Source of the DNA: Lentisphaeria bacterium
GTDB lineage: Bacteria; Verrucomicrobiota; Lentisphaeria; Victivallales; UBA1829
Direction of reading: 5' to 3'
Length of the DNA stretch: 59,676 nt
Assembly: GCA_017541665.1 (NCBI GenBank)
Contig: JAFXYP010000071.1
Coordinates: 1-59,676 of the forward strand
This document shows, piece by piece, positions 51,106 to 59,472 of this stretch. Position 1 is the stretch's first letter, and each line of letters opens with the position of its first letter. Under the pieces are notes generated by a model that saw nothing but the letters and a program-made list of their open reading frames with translations, had not been told where the DNA came from and did not search any database. Made by a program: the position numbers and the translations under genes.

Positions 51106-52290
51106 TCACAGTCCGATCTTGTCTTTGAACTTCTGGAAGAAGCTCGGATCGTTGTCGGCGTTGATGGTGAAGTTCGGGCCGGAGCCGTTGTTCGTTGTGC
51201 CGCCGCCGTCCGGCCGGAACGCCGCCGCATAGGCCTTCAGGGCTTCGCGCTGGGCGTCGTTGAGCTTGCGCGGGACGTCGATCGTGAGCTTCACATGGTG
51301 GTTGCCGAAGAGGCTCTGGCGCTGCCGCACCGGCATGCCTTTTCCCTTCAGAGTGAGCACGTCGCCGTTCTGCGTTCCCGCCGGGATCGTCAGTTCAGCG
51401 TCGCCGTGGACGGTCGGGATGACGACCGTGCCGCCGAGCGCGGCTACGGGGAACGGGATGTGGTATTCGGCATAGATGTCCTCGTCCTCGCGCTGGAAGC
51501 GTTTGTCCGGGCGGACCTGGATCATGATGTACAGGTCGCCGTCCGAGCCGCCGCGCAGGCCGGGTTCGCCCTCGCCGTTCACGCGAAGCCTGTTCCCGGT
51601 GTCGATGCCGGCGGGGATGTGGATTTCGATGGCGCGGTGGACGCTGACCTTGCCCGCGCCGTTGCATTTCGCGCACTTGTGGGCGATCTTCTGTCCGGTG
51701 CCGTGGCAGACGGGGCATTCGTGCATCATGGTGAAGAAGCCCTGGGAGACGCCGACCTGGCCGCTGCCTTTGCAGCGGTCGCAGCGTTCCGGCTTCGTGC
51801 CGTCGGCGCATCCGGTGCCGCCGCATGTGGTGCACAGGCCGGGGCGGTTGAACTCGATCTTCTTCGTAACGCCCTTGAATGCCTCGTCCAGCGTGATGCC
51901 GAGGTTGTAGCGCAGGTCGGCGCCTTCCTGCGGCCCGTTCGGGTCGCGTCTGCGGCCGCCGCCGAAGAACGACTCGAAACCTCCTCCTCCCCCGCCGAAG
52001 AACTGGTTGAAGATGTCGAAGGGGTCGCCGGAGAACCCGCCGCCGCCCGCTCCGTTTCCGTTCGCGGCATCCTCGCCGTACTGGTCGTAGATCTGGCGTT
52101 TTTCGTTGTTGCCGAGGATTTCGTAGGCGTGGGAGATTTTCTTGAACTTCTCCTCGGCCTCCTTGTTGCCGGGGTTCTTGTCCGGATGGTATTTCACGGC
52201 CAGGCGCCGGTACGCCTTCTTGATGGCGTCCTCGTCGGCGTCGGGAGAGATTTCCAGCAAATCGTATAGTTCGGTGTGTCGCGCGGGCAT
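51106..52290 (-). CDS. dnaJ: chaperone DnaJ (type I)
   Basis: 394 residues. Stimulates DnaK ATPase and delivers unfolded proteins. All four regions are present: the J domain with HPDKNPG (about 32-38; the HPD triad), a Gly/Phe-rich stretch (about 78-115, GGGGGFESFFGGG), four zinc-finger repeats (CTTCGGTGC, CDRCKGSG, CPVCHGTG, CAKCNGAG), and the substrate-binding C-terminal domain (IPAGIDTGNRLRVNGEGEPG). The N-terminus reads MPARHTELYDLLEISPDADE. No dnaK/grpE is beside it; here it sits between htpG and dgt, an unusual pairing. Confidence 0.96.
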   Translation of the reverse strand: MPARHTELYDLLEISPDADEDAIKKAYRRLAVKYHPDKNPGNKEAEEKFKKISHAYEILGNNEKRQIYDQYGEDAANGNGAGGGGFSGDPFDIFNQFFGGGGGGFESFFGGGRRRDPNGPQEGADLRYNLGITLDEAFKGVTKKIEFNRPGLCTTCGGTGCADGTKPERCDRCKGSGQVGVSQGFFTMMHECPVCHGTGQKIAHKCAKCNGAGKVSVHRAIEIHIPAGIDTGNRLRVNGEGEPGLRGGSDGDLYIMIQVRPDKRFQREDEDIYAEYHIPFPVAALGGTVVIPTVHGDAELTIPAGTQNGDVLTLKGKGMPVRQRQSLFGNHHVKLTIDVPRKLNDAQREALKAYAAAFRPDGGGTTNNGSGPNFTINADNDPSFFQKFKDKIGL

Positions 52291-52315
52291 GAGGGGGGTG
52301 CCTTCCGTTCTCGGT

Positions 52316-54217
52316 TCAGTTCCGGTTCAGACCGTCGGTCATCAGTTTCGCGGTCCTGCGGGCGAACGCGGCGGGGTCGGGGAGTTCGGACCCTTCGCAG
52401 AGCAGGGCCTGGTCGTAGAGCATGGCGGCGTAGTCCACCAGCACGGAGCTGCCGGGTTCCGCCTCGTATTTCTTTGCCATCGCCTGGATCAGCGGGGCGT
52501 CGGGGTTGAGTTCGAGGATGCGCTTCACTTCCGGCGCCTCCTGCTTCATCGCCTTCATCAGGCGCTGCATGTTCACGGACGGGTCGGCCTCGTCGCCGAC
52601 GAGGCAGCAGACGCTCTCGGTGAGGCGCGCGGAGAACCGGACGTCCTTCACCCGGTTTTCGAGGGTCTTCTTCAGGAACTCCAGCAGGGACTTGTTCTGC
52701 TTTGCGGCCTCCTCGGTCTTCTTCTCAAGCTCCTTCTGCACGGGTTCGTCGAGCTTCAGGTCGCTCTTGGAGACGGACACGATGTCCTTCTCCGCGTATC
52801 TGCCGATGCCGTTGATGACGAACTCGTCGACCGGGTCGAGCAGGTACAGCACGTCGAGCTTCTGCTGGCGGAAGAGCTCCAGCTGCGGGGAATGGTCCAC
52901 GGCGGCGCGGGACTCGCCGGTGATGAAGTAGATGGCCTTCTGCGTGGGCGGCATGGCATCGGAGTATTCCTTCAGCGAGACGAGCTTGCCGGGTTCGCCG
53001 TTCATTGTCTCGAAGAGCAGCAGATTCTGGAGCTTCTCGCGGTTTTCCCAGTCGCTGTACGCGCCTTCCTTGATGAGGCGGCCGAACTCGCCGTAGAATT
53101 TCTCGTATGCGGCGCGATCCTTCTCCATCATGGTCTGGAGCTCGGAGAAGACGCGCTTCACGATGGCCTTGGAGATGCGCTTGATCTGCGGGTTGTCCTG
53201 CAGGGTCTCGCGGGAGATGTTCAGCGGCAGGTCGCTCGAATCGACCACGCCGGACACGAAGCCGTTCATGTAGTCCGGCAGCATGCCGGGGCATTCGTCG
53301 GTGATGAAGACGCGCTTCACGTACAGGCTCAGCGTCTTTTTGCTGCGGACGCCGAACTGGTACTGGAACGGGAGCTTGGCGGCGAGGAAGAGCAGCGCCT
53401 TGAACTCGGACGCGCCCTCGGCGGAGAAGACGATGCGCTTCAGCGGCGCTTCGTAGTCGCCGGACAGGTGCGAATAGAAGCTCTTGTATTCGTCTTCGGT
53501 GACCTCGGATTCCGGGCGCAGCCAGATCGCCTTCATGGTGTTCAGCGTCTCGTCCTCGATGACGTCCTTGCCGTCCTTGTCCTTGGTCTTGTGCGCCATC
53601 CGGATCGGGTATTCGATGAAGTCGGAGTATTTGCGGACCACGGACGACACGGTCCAGTATTCGAGGTAGTTCTTGAAATCGTCTTTCAGGTGCAGGGTCA
53701 CGGTCGTGCCGGCGTCGTCCTTTTCCGCCTCGTTCACGGTGAACGTGTCGACGCCCGTGGATTCCCACTGGTACGCCTGGTCTTCGCCCGCCTTCTTCGA
53801 CAGCACGGACACCTTGTCGGCGGCCATGAACGCGGCGTAGAACCCGACGCCGAACTGCCCGATGAGCTCGGGCGCGGAGGCGGGGTTCTCCTCCTGCGCC
53901 TTCTTCAGTTCGGCGAGGAACCCGCGCGAACCGGAATGTGCGATGGTGCCGAGGTTTTCGACCAGTTCCTCCCTCGTCATGCCGATGCCGTTGTCGGAGA
54001 TTGCCAGCGTGCAGGCGGCTTCGTCGGCGGTGATGCGGATTTCGCCCTCGCTGGCGAGTTCGGGGCGGGTCAGCGCCAGGAAACGCCGTTTGTCGAGTGC
54101 GTCGGCGGCGTTCGCGATCAGCTCGCGCAGGAAGATCTCCCGGTTCGAGTAGATCGAATTGATCATCATGCTGAGCAGTTCTTTGACTTCGGCTTTGAAT
54201 TGCATATGCTTGGACAT
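52316..54217 (-). CDS. htpG: chaperone HtpG (bacterial Hsp90)
   Basis: 633 residues from the ATG at 54217, which has a GGAGAC ribosome site; the longer frame upstream runs through fmdB and is rejected. It has the GHKL ATPase domain: FKAEVKELLSMMINSIYSNREIFLRELI, ISDNGIGM, GTIAHSGSRGF and GQFGVGFYAAFM (about 20-130), then the middle domain with the catalytic Arg loop (LPLNISRETLQDN) and the C-terminal dimerisation domain. Length matches the family. It follows fmdB by 47 bases and precedes dnaJ by 25. Confidence 0.96.
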   Translation of the reverse strand: MSKHMQFKAEVKELLSMMINSIYSNREIFLRELIANAADALDKRRFLALTRPELASEGEIRITADEAACTLAISDNGIGMTREELVENLGTIAHSGSRGFLAELKKAQEENPASAPELIGQFGVGFYAAFMAADKVSVLSKKAGEDQAYQWESTGVDTFTVNEAEKDDAGTTVTLHLKDDFKNYLEYWTVSSVVRKYSDFIEYPIRMAHKTKDKDGKDVIEDETLNTMKAIWLRPESEVTEDEYKSFYSHLSGDYEAPLKRIVFSAEGASEFKALLFLAAKLPFQYQFGVRSKKTLSLYVKRVFITDECPGMLPDYMNGFVSGVVDSSDLPLNISRETLQDNPQIKRISKAIVKRVFSELQTMMEKDRAAYEKFYGEFGRLIKEGAYSDWENREKLQNLLLFETMNGEPGKLVSLKEYSDAMPPTQKAIYFITGESRAAVDHSPQLELFRQQKLDVLYLLDPVDEFVINGIGRYAEKDIVSVSKSDLKLDEPVQKELEKKTEEAAKQNKSLLEFLKKTLENRVKDVRFSARLTESVCCLVGDEADPSVNMQRLMKAMKQEAPEVKRILELNPDAPLIQAMAKKYEAEPGSSVLVDYAAMLYDQALLCEGSELPDPAAFARRTAKLMTDGLNRN

Positions 54218-54264
54218 GGTTCTGTCTCCTTTGTTTTGAATGTGGAAAAAAGCAGTGAGGAGCG

Positions 54265-54537
54265 TTATTTCTTGGAGGTTTTTGCGGGTTTCGCGGCGGG
54301 CGCGACGGAAGTTTTGGTCTTCTTCGACGTCGGGTTGCCCAGGCTCGCGTTTGCGCCCTTGTAATCGTTGCAGTAGAATCCGGACCCGACGAAGATCACG
54401 CCGGAGCCCGCGCCGATCTTGCGTTTCAGGGTGTCCTTGCCGCATTCCGGGCATGTTTTCAGGTGGTCCTCGGTCATTTGCTGGAATTTCTCAAATTCAT
54501 ATCCGCAGTTCCTGCAGACGTATTCGTAGGTGGGCAT
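54265..54537 (-). CDS. FmdB-family zinc ribbon protein
   Basis: 90 residues. The N-terminal FmdB zinc ribbon is clear: MPTYEYVCRNCGYEFEKFQQ with C8-x2-C11 and CPEC at 29-32, then a Gly-rich strand (KIGAGSGVIFVGSGFY) and a Lys/Ala/Pro-rich tail. FmdB was named as a regulator of formamidase, but most members are uncharacterised nucleic-acid- or protein-binding ribbons. It heads the htpG-dnaJ-dgt gene run. Confidence 0.88.
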   Translation of the reverse strand: MPTYEYVCRNCGYEFEKFQQMTEDHLKTCPECGKDTLKRKIGAGSGVIFVGSGFYCNDYKGANASLGNPTSKKTKTSVAPAAKPAKTSKK

Positions 54538-54762
54538 GTCGGCTTGTCCTTTGTTTCAACGGCGAACCTGTGCGGTTTCTTCCGTGCGGCTCGCGTCAAT
54601 GGAGTTGTATTATAGTTGCATTACAAAGGTTGAGCATACTTTATGCCAATTCGACCTCACCGTGCTTCGCCGCCTCGAATCCGCCTCCGCGCGCCTGTTT
54701 TATGTTCTATATAATGCGACATTCTGTCCCATCGCCGTGCCAAAGTGTGCCGTCCTGCAACG
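54538..54762. other. leader region of the chaperone operon
   Basis: About 225 bases without a gene. Minus-strand TATAAT (54609-54614) is a good -10 with only a weak -35, placing the start of the fmdB-htpG-dnaJ-dgt transcript near 54602. I looked for a CIRCE operator (inverted repeat TTAGCACTC/GAGTGCTAA) and see none. Confidence 0.4.
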
Positions 54763-54797
54763 AAAAAAACGGCGCGCCCGGATCGCCGGACGCGCCG
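54763..54797 (-). terminator. intrinsic terminator of the PpiC foldase gene
   Basis: Stem CGGCGCG (54770-54776) / CGCGCCG (54791-54797), extended by CCG/CGG after one mismatch, followed on the minus strand by seven T. Confidence 0.88.
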
Positions 54798-54822
54798 CGA
54801 GATTTCTGAGAGCTTTTTTCGG

Positions 54823-56082
54823 TCAGAGGATTGGGAGCGGAGCCGCGTCGGCATCCTTCTGCTTCTTCGAATCTGTCCTGGCGGGCGTGAAATCGTAGAC
54901 CTTGATATTGCCCTTGGCGCGTTCGTCCTTGACCATGGCCTGGATCTCCTCGGAGACGGTCTTGTCGACGAGGAAATCGTGGATTTCGCCCTTGACCTTT
55001 TCGAGCGGGAGATAGCCCTTCGGATCCTGTTTCAGGAGCTTGATGATGTGGTAGCCGAACTGTGTGTGCACGGGCTTGGTGAAGTCGCCGACCTTTTCGA
55101 TCTTGAACGCTGCGTCCTTGAAATCCGGGTCGAGCATGCCGGAGCCGTCGAGCACCTCGCCGTCCTTGTCGAACGCGGGCAGCCTGCCGTTGTCGCGCTT
55201 GCCCGAGGGGCAGTTGCTCTTTTCCTGGGCGAGCTTCTCGAAGCTGCCGGGATCCTTCACGAGCGCGGCGTAGATCTCGTCGATCTGCTCCTTCGCGAGC
55301 TTGTCGGCTTTCGTCTTGATTTCCTTCTCTTCCTTGGAGTCGAGGGCGGAGACGGGTTCGCACTGGATCAGGATGTGCGCGACGGTGATGTTCTCCGGGA
55401 TGGCGAACTTCTGCTGGTTTTCACGGTAGAACTTTTCGACGGCATCGTCGTCGACGGCCTTTTCGGTCTTCTCGATGAAATGCTTCTCCTCGTAGGCGGC
55501 GATGGACGCGTTCTCCTGGATGTCGGTTTCCTTCGCGATCTCGTCGCGGTAGGATTCCAGGGAAAGGCCGCGTGCCTTGAGCTGGTCCTCCAGGGCTTCG
55601 ACCTGGTCGGCAGGCAGCTTCTTGATGGAGGCGTCGAAATGCGTCTTCACAAGCTCCTCGGACGGGACGAACCCCGCTTCCTTCGCCTTCTGCTTCAGGA
55701 TCGCGGTGTCGATCTTCTGGTCGACGTACTGCTGCATGGCGGTGCGCAGGTAGGATTCGGGCGTGATCGCCAGGACCTGCTGGGAGACCTTTTTCGACAG
55801 GAGCAGGTCGACGATCTGCTGTTTCGTGATCCTGGTCCCGTTGACTTCGGCGACCACGTCCGGCATGAAGGAGAGCGCCTTCTCCACTTCCTCCTCCGAG
55901 GCGGGCTGGGAGAGCAGCGCCCTGCGGATGGCGGCTTCCGTTGCTTCGTCGCTGCCGAGCGCGACCATGCCGCCGTCCATGGAAGGAGCGCCCCTCAGGG
56001 AGAGCGACGGCGCGCTCTGGGCTGCTGCGGAAAACGATACGGCGCATGCCGCGAAAAGGACAAGAAGGGATTTACTGTTCAT
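54823..56082 (-). CDS. periplasmic parvulin-type peptidyl-prolyl isomerase (SurA/PpiC family)
   Basis: 419 residues. A signal peptide (MNSKSLLVLFAACAVSFSAAA) directs it to the periplasm. A SurA_N-like chaperone part (about 60-215: VVAEVNGTRITKQQIVDLLLSK, ESYLRTAMQQYVDQKIDTAILK) precedes one parvulin domain (about 225-345): NITVAHILIQCE, FEKLAQEKSNCPSGKRDNGRL, FKDAAFKIEKVGDFTKPV and TQFGYHIIKLL, and a helical tail. It helps fold secreted and outer-membrane proteins. It follows the helical lipoprotein gene by 27 bases, so both are probably one transcript, from the promoter at 56939 to the terminator at 54763. Confidence 0.92.
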   Translation of the reverse strand: MNSKSLLVLFAACAVSFSAAAQSAPSLSLRGAPSMDGGMVALGSDEATEAAIRRALLSQPASEEEVEKALSFMPDVVAEVNGTRITKQQIVDLLLSKKVSQQVLAITPESYLRTAMQQYVDQKIDTAILKQKAKEAGFVPSEELVKTHFDASIKKLPADQVEALEDQLKARGLSLESYRDEIAKETDIQENASIAAYEEKHFIEKTEKAVDDDAVEKFYRENQQKFAIPENITVAHILIQCEPVSALDSKEEKEIKTKADKLAKEQIDEIYAALVKDPGSFEKLAQEKSNCPSGKRDNGRLPAFDKDGEVLDGSGMLDPDFKDAAFKIEKVGDFTKPVHTQFGYHIIKLLKQDPKGYLPLEKVKGEIHDFLVDKTVSEEIQAMVKDERAKGNIKVYDFTPARTDSKKQKDADAAPLPIL

Positions 56083-56109
56083 CGTGGGAACCTTTCTATT
56101 GCTGGTTGA

Positions 56110-56847
56110 TTATGGATTCGCGGGGCGCCGGCGCAGCCAGGCTTTGAACCCGGCGAGCTGCGCGGCATCCGCGTTCAGTTCCAGAAGCGTGGCCAGAGCA
56201 GCGGCTTCGGCTTTCCGTCCGGCTGCCGCGGCGTCCATGGCGTCCAGGAGAAGTGCGGCGCACGCATCGTCCTTTTCCACGACGGCGCGTTTGTCGGCCT
56301 CCCTGATCTTTGCGGTTGCATAGGCGGAGAGGTTCGGGAAGAGCTTGGAATTGGCTTTTCCGAACTTGTCCAGGTCGACGGCGGCGGTGCGGAGATCGTC
56401 GGAAAAATCCGCCGCAAGCAGTTTTTCATTCAGGCGCTGCGCCTCAAGCAGGAGATCGACTTTCGTCTTGGCTTCCGAGACGGATTTATTGACGTCGCCG
56501 TACTTGAGGCAATAGGCGTCGAGGTCGGCTGCCGCTCCTGCTACGTCGCCGGCATCCAGCTTGCCCCTTGCCGATGCGATCACGCTGTTCGCCCGGACGA
56601 TGTGCTCCAGTTCGGGAAGGAACGGATCCGTCGGCTCAAGGTTGCGGTAGGTCTCGATGCTTTTGAGCGCTTCGGCGTTGTCCCTGCGGTCCAGGTCGCC
56701 GAAAAGGCGCAGCAGGACGCGGGAACGTTCCATCGGGGTTTCCGGGGCGGGCTTGGAACAGGACACAATGCATGAGAACGCGGTTCCGGCCAGGATTGCC
56801 GTGAACAGCGCATGCCGGATGTTATGATGCGCAGAGGATGTTTTCAT
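56110..56847 (-). CDS. helical lipoprotein of unknown function
   Basis: 245 residues from the ATG at 56847, which begins a lipoprotein-type signal (HALFTAILAGTAFSCIVSC; lipobox IVSC). The mature protein is almost wholly alpha-helical, with TPR-like helices (RVLLRLFGDLDRRDNAEALKSI, SARGKLDAGDVAGAAADLDAY). No family is certain. An upstream in-frame ATG at 57027 would run through the promoter and the secY terminator and is rejected. Being co-transcribed with the PpiC foldase, it may be its outer-membrane partner, for example in assembly of envelope proteins. Confidence 0.72.
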   Translation of the reverse strand: MKTSSAHHNIRHALFTAILAGTAFSCIVSCSKPAPETPMERSRVLLRLFGDLDRRDNAEALKSIETYRNLEPTDPFLPELEHIVRANSVIASARGKLDAGDVAGAAADLDAYCLKYGDVNKSVSEAKTKVDLLLEAQRLNEKLLAADFSDDLRTAAVDLDKFGKANSKLFPNLSAYATAKIREADKRAVVEKDDACAALLLDAMDAAAAGRKAEAAALATLLELNADAAQLAGFKAWLRRRPANP

Positions 56848-56938
56848 GATGGTCGTTCCAAAACTGTTTCTATAGACAGGCGCGATGGCTCGTTTGTTCC
56901 GTGTATGCGCGAACGACGGAGAACCAAACGGTCCTATT

Positions 56939-56967
56939 AATATAGTTGTCCTTCCCGGAAAAATCAA
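56939..56967 (-). promoter_or_regulatory. promoter of the lipoprotein-PpiC transcript
   Basis: Minus-strand TTGATT (56962-56967), exactly 17 bases, TATATT (56939-56944). The -35 box overlaps the T-rich tail of the secY-operon terminator. Confidence 0.72.
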
Positions 56968-57002
56968 ACGACCCGTCTTTTGGCCGGAACCAAAAGACGG
57001 GT
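56962..57002 (-). terminator. intrinsic terminator of the spc/secY operon
   Basis: Perfect 13-base stem ACCCGTCTTTTGG (56971-56983) / CCAAAAGACGGGT (56990-57002), six-base loop, followed on the minus strand by CGTTTGATTTTTCC. It lies 72 bases after the secY stop. Confidence 0.88.
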
Positions 57003-57074
57003 GCGAAACCGTGCAGATGAATCGCATGCGATGCCGAGGAGCGGGCGTAAACCCGGCCGCCGCACCGCACAGGG

Positions 57075-58445
57075 TCAGCCTCTGCGGGAACGGAGCCGTC
57101 CGCGCTGGAGGAATCCCTCGTAGTTTTTCATCACCAGGAGCGATTCCATCTGGGAGAGCGTGTCAATGGTCACACCGACGATGATCAGCAGGCTGGTGCC
57201 GCCGAAGAACGATGCCACGGCATACGGAATCTTCAGCCACATCGTGAGGAGCATCGGGAAGATGGAAAGCGCGCACAGGAAGATCGCGCCGGCGAACGTG
57301 ATGAGGGTCATCAGGTCGTCGAGGTAATCGCATGTGGGCTTGCCGGGCCGGATGCCGGGCACGTAGGCGCCTTCCTTCTTCAGGTTGTCCGCGATCTGCA
57401 CCGGGTTGAACATGTTCGAGACCCAGAAGTAGGAGAACGCGATGATCAGCGCGCCGTACATCAGCATGTAGGCGTAGGACCCGTGGTTGAAGTACTGCTG
57501 GAGCGCGGCGATCCGGGAGCTCGGGATGAGCCTGAGGATCATCGGCGGGAACATCAGGATCGCGCCGGCGAAGATGATGGGCATGACGCCGGGGAAGTTG
57601 ACCTTGAGCGGCATGTAGGTGCTGCCGCCCGCGACCTTGTTTCCGACGGTCTTGCGCGCCATCTGGATCGGCACTTTGCGGACGCCCTGGCAGAGGATGA
57701 TCGTGAGGGCGGTCACAACGGCGAAGATGATGATCAGGAGCAGCACGTGCGGGGTGCGGAAACGGGCGTCGCCCGTGCCGCCGCTCTGCCACATGTCGTA
57801 CAGCTGGGCGATCGACTTCGGAAGACGGTCGATGATGCCGATCGTGATGATGATCGACACGCCGTTTCCGATGCCTTTGTCCGTGATCTTTTCACCGAGC
57901 CACATCAGGATCATCGTTCCGCAGGTCAGGATGATGACCGAGAAGAACACGAACGCGGAGAGGTTGCCGCTGACGAGCGGCTGACCGGGGAGCGCCGCGG
58001 GGAGACCGAGGCGTTCCGGATGCGTCATGGCGATCGCGGTCATGGCGCCCTGGATGACGCAGATGACGATCGTGAGGTAGCGGGTGTACTGGTTGATCTT
58101 GTTCATCCCGGCCTCGCCTTCGCGCTTGAGACGTTCGAGCGCGGGGAGGACGGGGACCAGGAGCTGCATGATGATGGAGGCGGAGATGTAGGGCATGATG
58201 CCGAGCGCTCCGACGGCGAACTGCTGGAGAGCGCCGCCGCTGAAGAGGTCGATCATGCCCAGGAATCCGCCGGCACCCGCCGTGTCCTGGGAGAGCTTGT
58301 CGAAATAAAGCTTGAGGTTACCTGTGTTGACTCCGGGGCACGGGATGTTGGCCGCGATCCGGCAGACAATGATGACCGCTGCGGAAAACAGGATCTTGTT
58401 GCGGAGATCCTTGATCTTGAAAGCGTTGATGAATGCTTTGAACAT
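57075..58445 (-). CDS. secY: preprotein translocase subunit SecY
   Basis: 456 residues, ten helices: the channel of the Sec translocon. It starts with the amphipathic FKAFINAFKIKDLRNKILF, then GVNTGNL, FSGGALQQFAVGALGIMPYISASIIMQLL (plug and TM2), ITDKGIGNGVSIIITIGII, GVRKVPIQMARKTVGNK (the cytosolic loop that contacts SecA and ribosomes), YMPLKVNFPGVMPIIFAGAI, and the C-terminal SLLIIVGVTIDTLSQMESLLVMKNYEGFLQ. It is the last gene of the operon here; adk or map do not follow. It lies 34 bases after rplO. Confidence 0.97.
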   Translation of the reverse strand: MFKAFINAFKIKDLRNKILFSAAVIIVCRIAANIPCPGVNTGNLKLYFDKLSQDTAGAGGFLGMIDLFSGGALQQFAVGALGIMPYISASIIMQLLVPVLPALERLKREGEAGMNKINQYTRYLTIVICVIQGAMTAIAMTHPERLGLPAALPGQPLVSGNLSAFVFFSVIILTCGTMILMWLGEKITDKGIGNGVSIIITIGIIDRLPKSIAQLYDMWQSGGTGDARFRTPHVLLLIIIFAVVTALTIILCQGVRKVPIQMARKTVGNKVAGGSTYMPLKVNFPGVMPIIFAGAILMFPPMILRLIPSSRIAALQQYFNHGSYAYMLMYGALIIAFSYFWVSNMFNPVQIADNLKKEGAYVPGIRPGKPTCDYLDDLMTLITFAGAIFLCALSIFPMLLTMWLKIPYAVASFFGGTSLLIIVGVTIDTLSQMESLLVMKNYEGFLQRGRLRSRRG

Positions 58446-58479
58446 GTTGCCTCAATTTCCGGCGGGGATGCCGCAAGGG

Positions 58480-58929
58480 TTATTCGATGACTTCGACGGA
58501 GCCGCCGGCGGCCTCGATCTTGGCTTTGGCGGAGGCGGAGAACTTCTGCGCCTTGACCTTGAGGGCCTTGTTGACGTCGCCGGTGCCGAGGACCTTGAGA
58601 GGGGCCTTGTTCTTGGCGACGAGACCGGCCTTGAGGAGGACCGCTTCGTCGATTTCGGCGCCGGACTCGAACACTTCGTTGAGGGTACCGACGTTGACGA
58701 CGTTGAAGATCTCCTTCACACCGTGCATCTTGAAGCCGCGCTTCGGGATGCGGCGGAAGCTCGGGGTCTGGCCGCCTTCGAAGTGGTGGCGGACGGCGGC
58801 GCCGCTGCGCGAACGCTGGCCTTTTTCGCCGCGGCCGCAGGTTCCGCCCCAACCGGAGCCGTCGCCGCGACCGACTCTGTGTCTGTTCTTGCGGGAGCCG
58901 GGAGTCGTTTCGAGACTATGCAGATTCAT
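58480..58929 (-). CDS. rplO: 50S ribosomal protein L15
   Basis: 149 residues from the ATG at 58929. It has the L15 start MNLHSLETTPGSRKNRHRVGRG, the Gly/Arg-rich GWGGTCGRGEKGQRSRSG, the GGQTPSFRRIPKRGF motif and the C-terminal AKAKIEAAGGSVEVIE. A longer frame adds 13 residues that lie over the ribosome site (GAGAAGGAG) and is rejected. The distance to rpsE upstream is only 16 bases, so rpmD (L30), usually in this place, is absent. Confidence 0.96.
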   Translation of the reverse strand: MNLHSLETTPGSRKNRHRVGRGDGSGWGGTCGRGEKGQRSRSGAAVRHHFEGGQTPSFRRIPKRGFKMHGVKEIFNVVNVGTLNEVFESGAEIDEAVLLKAGLVAKNKAPLKVLGTGDVNKALKVKAQKFSASAKAKIEAAGGSVEVIE

Positions 58930-58945
58930 GATGAACTCCTTCTCT

Positions 58946-59458
58946 TCAAATCTTGCCGAGTTTCTCAAGGACCTGTTCCTTGGTCTTCAGCAGTTCGATG
59001 GCGCGGAACGTCGCCTTGACGACGTTGGCCGGGTTGCTGGAGCCGAGGGACTTCGCGAGGACGTCGACGACGCCGCCGAGGTTGAGGACGGGGCGCATGG
59101 CGCCGCCGGCGATCAAACCGGTACCGGGGGATGCCGGACGCAGGAGGACCTTGGAGCCGCGGAACTTCGCGGTCACGGTGTGGGGGATCGTGTGCCCGGA
59201 GAGGGGCATGGCGATCATGTTCTTGCGGGCAGCTTCGCCGCCCTTGCGGATGGCGTCGGAGACTTCGTTTGCCTTGCCGTAGCCGAAGCCGACTTTGCCT
59301 TTGTGGTCGCCGACGACGACGAGCGCGCCGAAGGAGAAGTTGCGGCCGCCCTTGACGACCTTGGAGCAGCGATTGATGCTGATGACGACTTCTTCAGTGT
59401 CGGACTGCTCGCGTTCCTCTTTGGCCGGAGCGTCTTTTCTGGATTTGTCAAAACTCAT
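58946..59458 (-). CDS. rpsE: 30S ribosomal protein S5
   Basis: 170 residues. S5 lines the mRNA entrance and affects accuracy. Landmarks: the double-stranded RNA-binding-like fold with [68 protein letters not shown], and the C-terminal [17 protein letters not shown] short charged N-terminal extension ([17 protein letters not shown]) precedes the core. It follows rplR by 14 bases. Confidence 0.97.
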   Translation of the reverse strand: MSFDKSRKDAPAKEEREQSDTEEVVISINRCSKVVKGGRNFSFGALVVVGDHKGKVGFGYGKANEVSDAIRKGGEAARKNMIAMPLSGHTIPHTVTAKFRGSKVLLRPASPGTGLIAGGAMRPVLNLGGVVDVLAKSLGSSNPANVVKATFRAIELLKTKEQVLEKLGKI

Positions 59459-59472
59459 AGTGTTGATACCCC

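Noticed and set aside
49939..52269. 776-codon plus-strand frame over dgt and dnaJ
   Set aside because: Shadow of two certain minus-strand genes; the translation is Val/Ala/Asp repeats.
54538..54762. CIRCE heat-shock operator before the chaperone operon
   Set aside because: No TTAGCACTC-N9-GAGTGCTAA or close variant is present.
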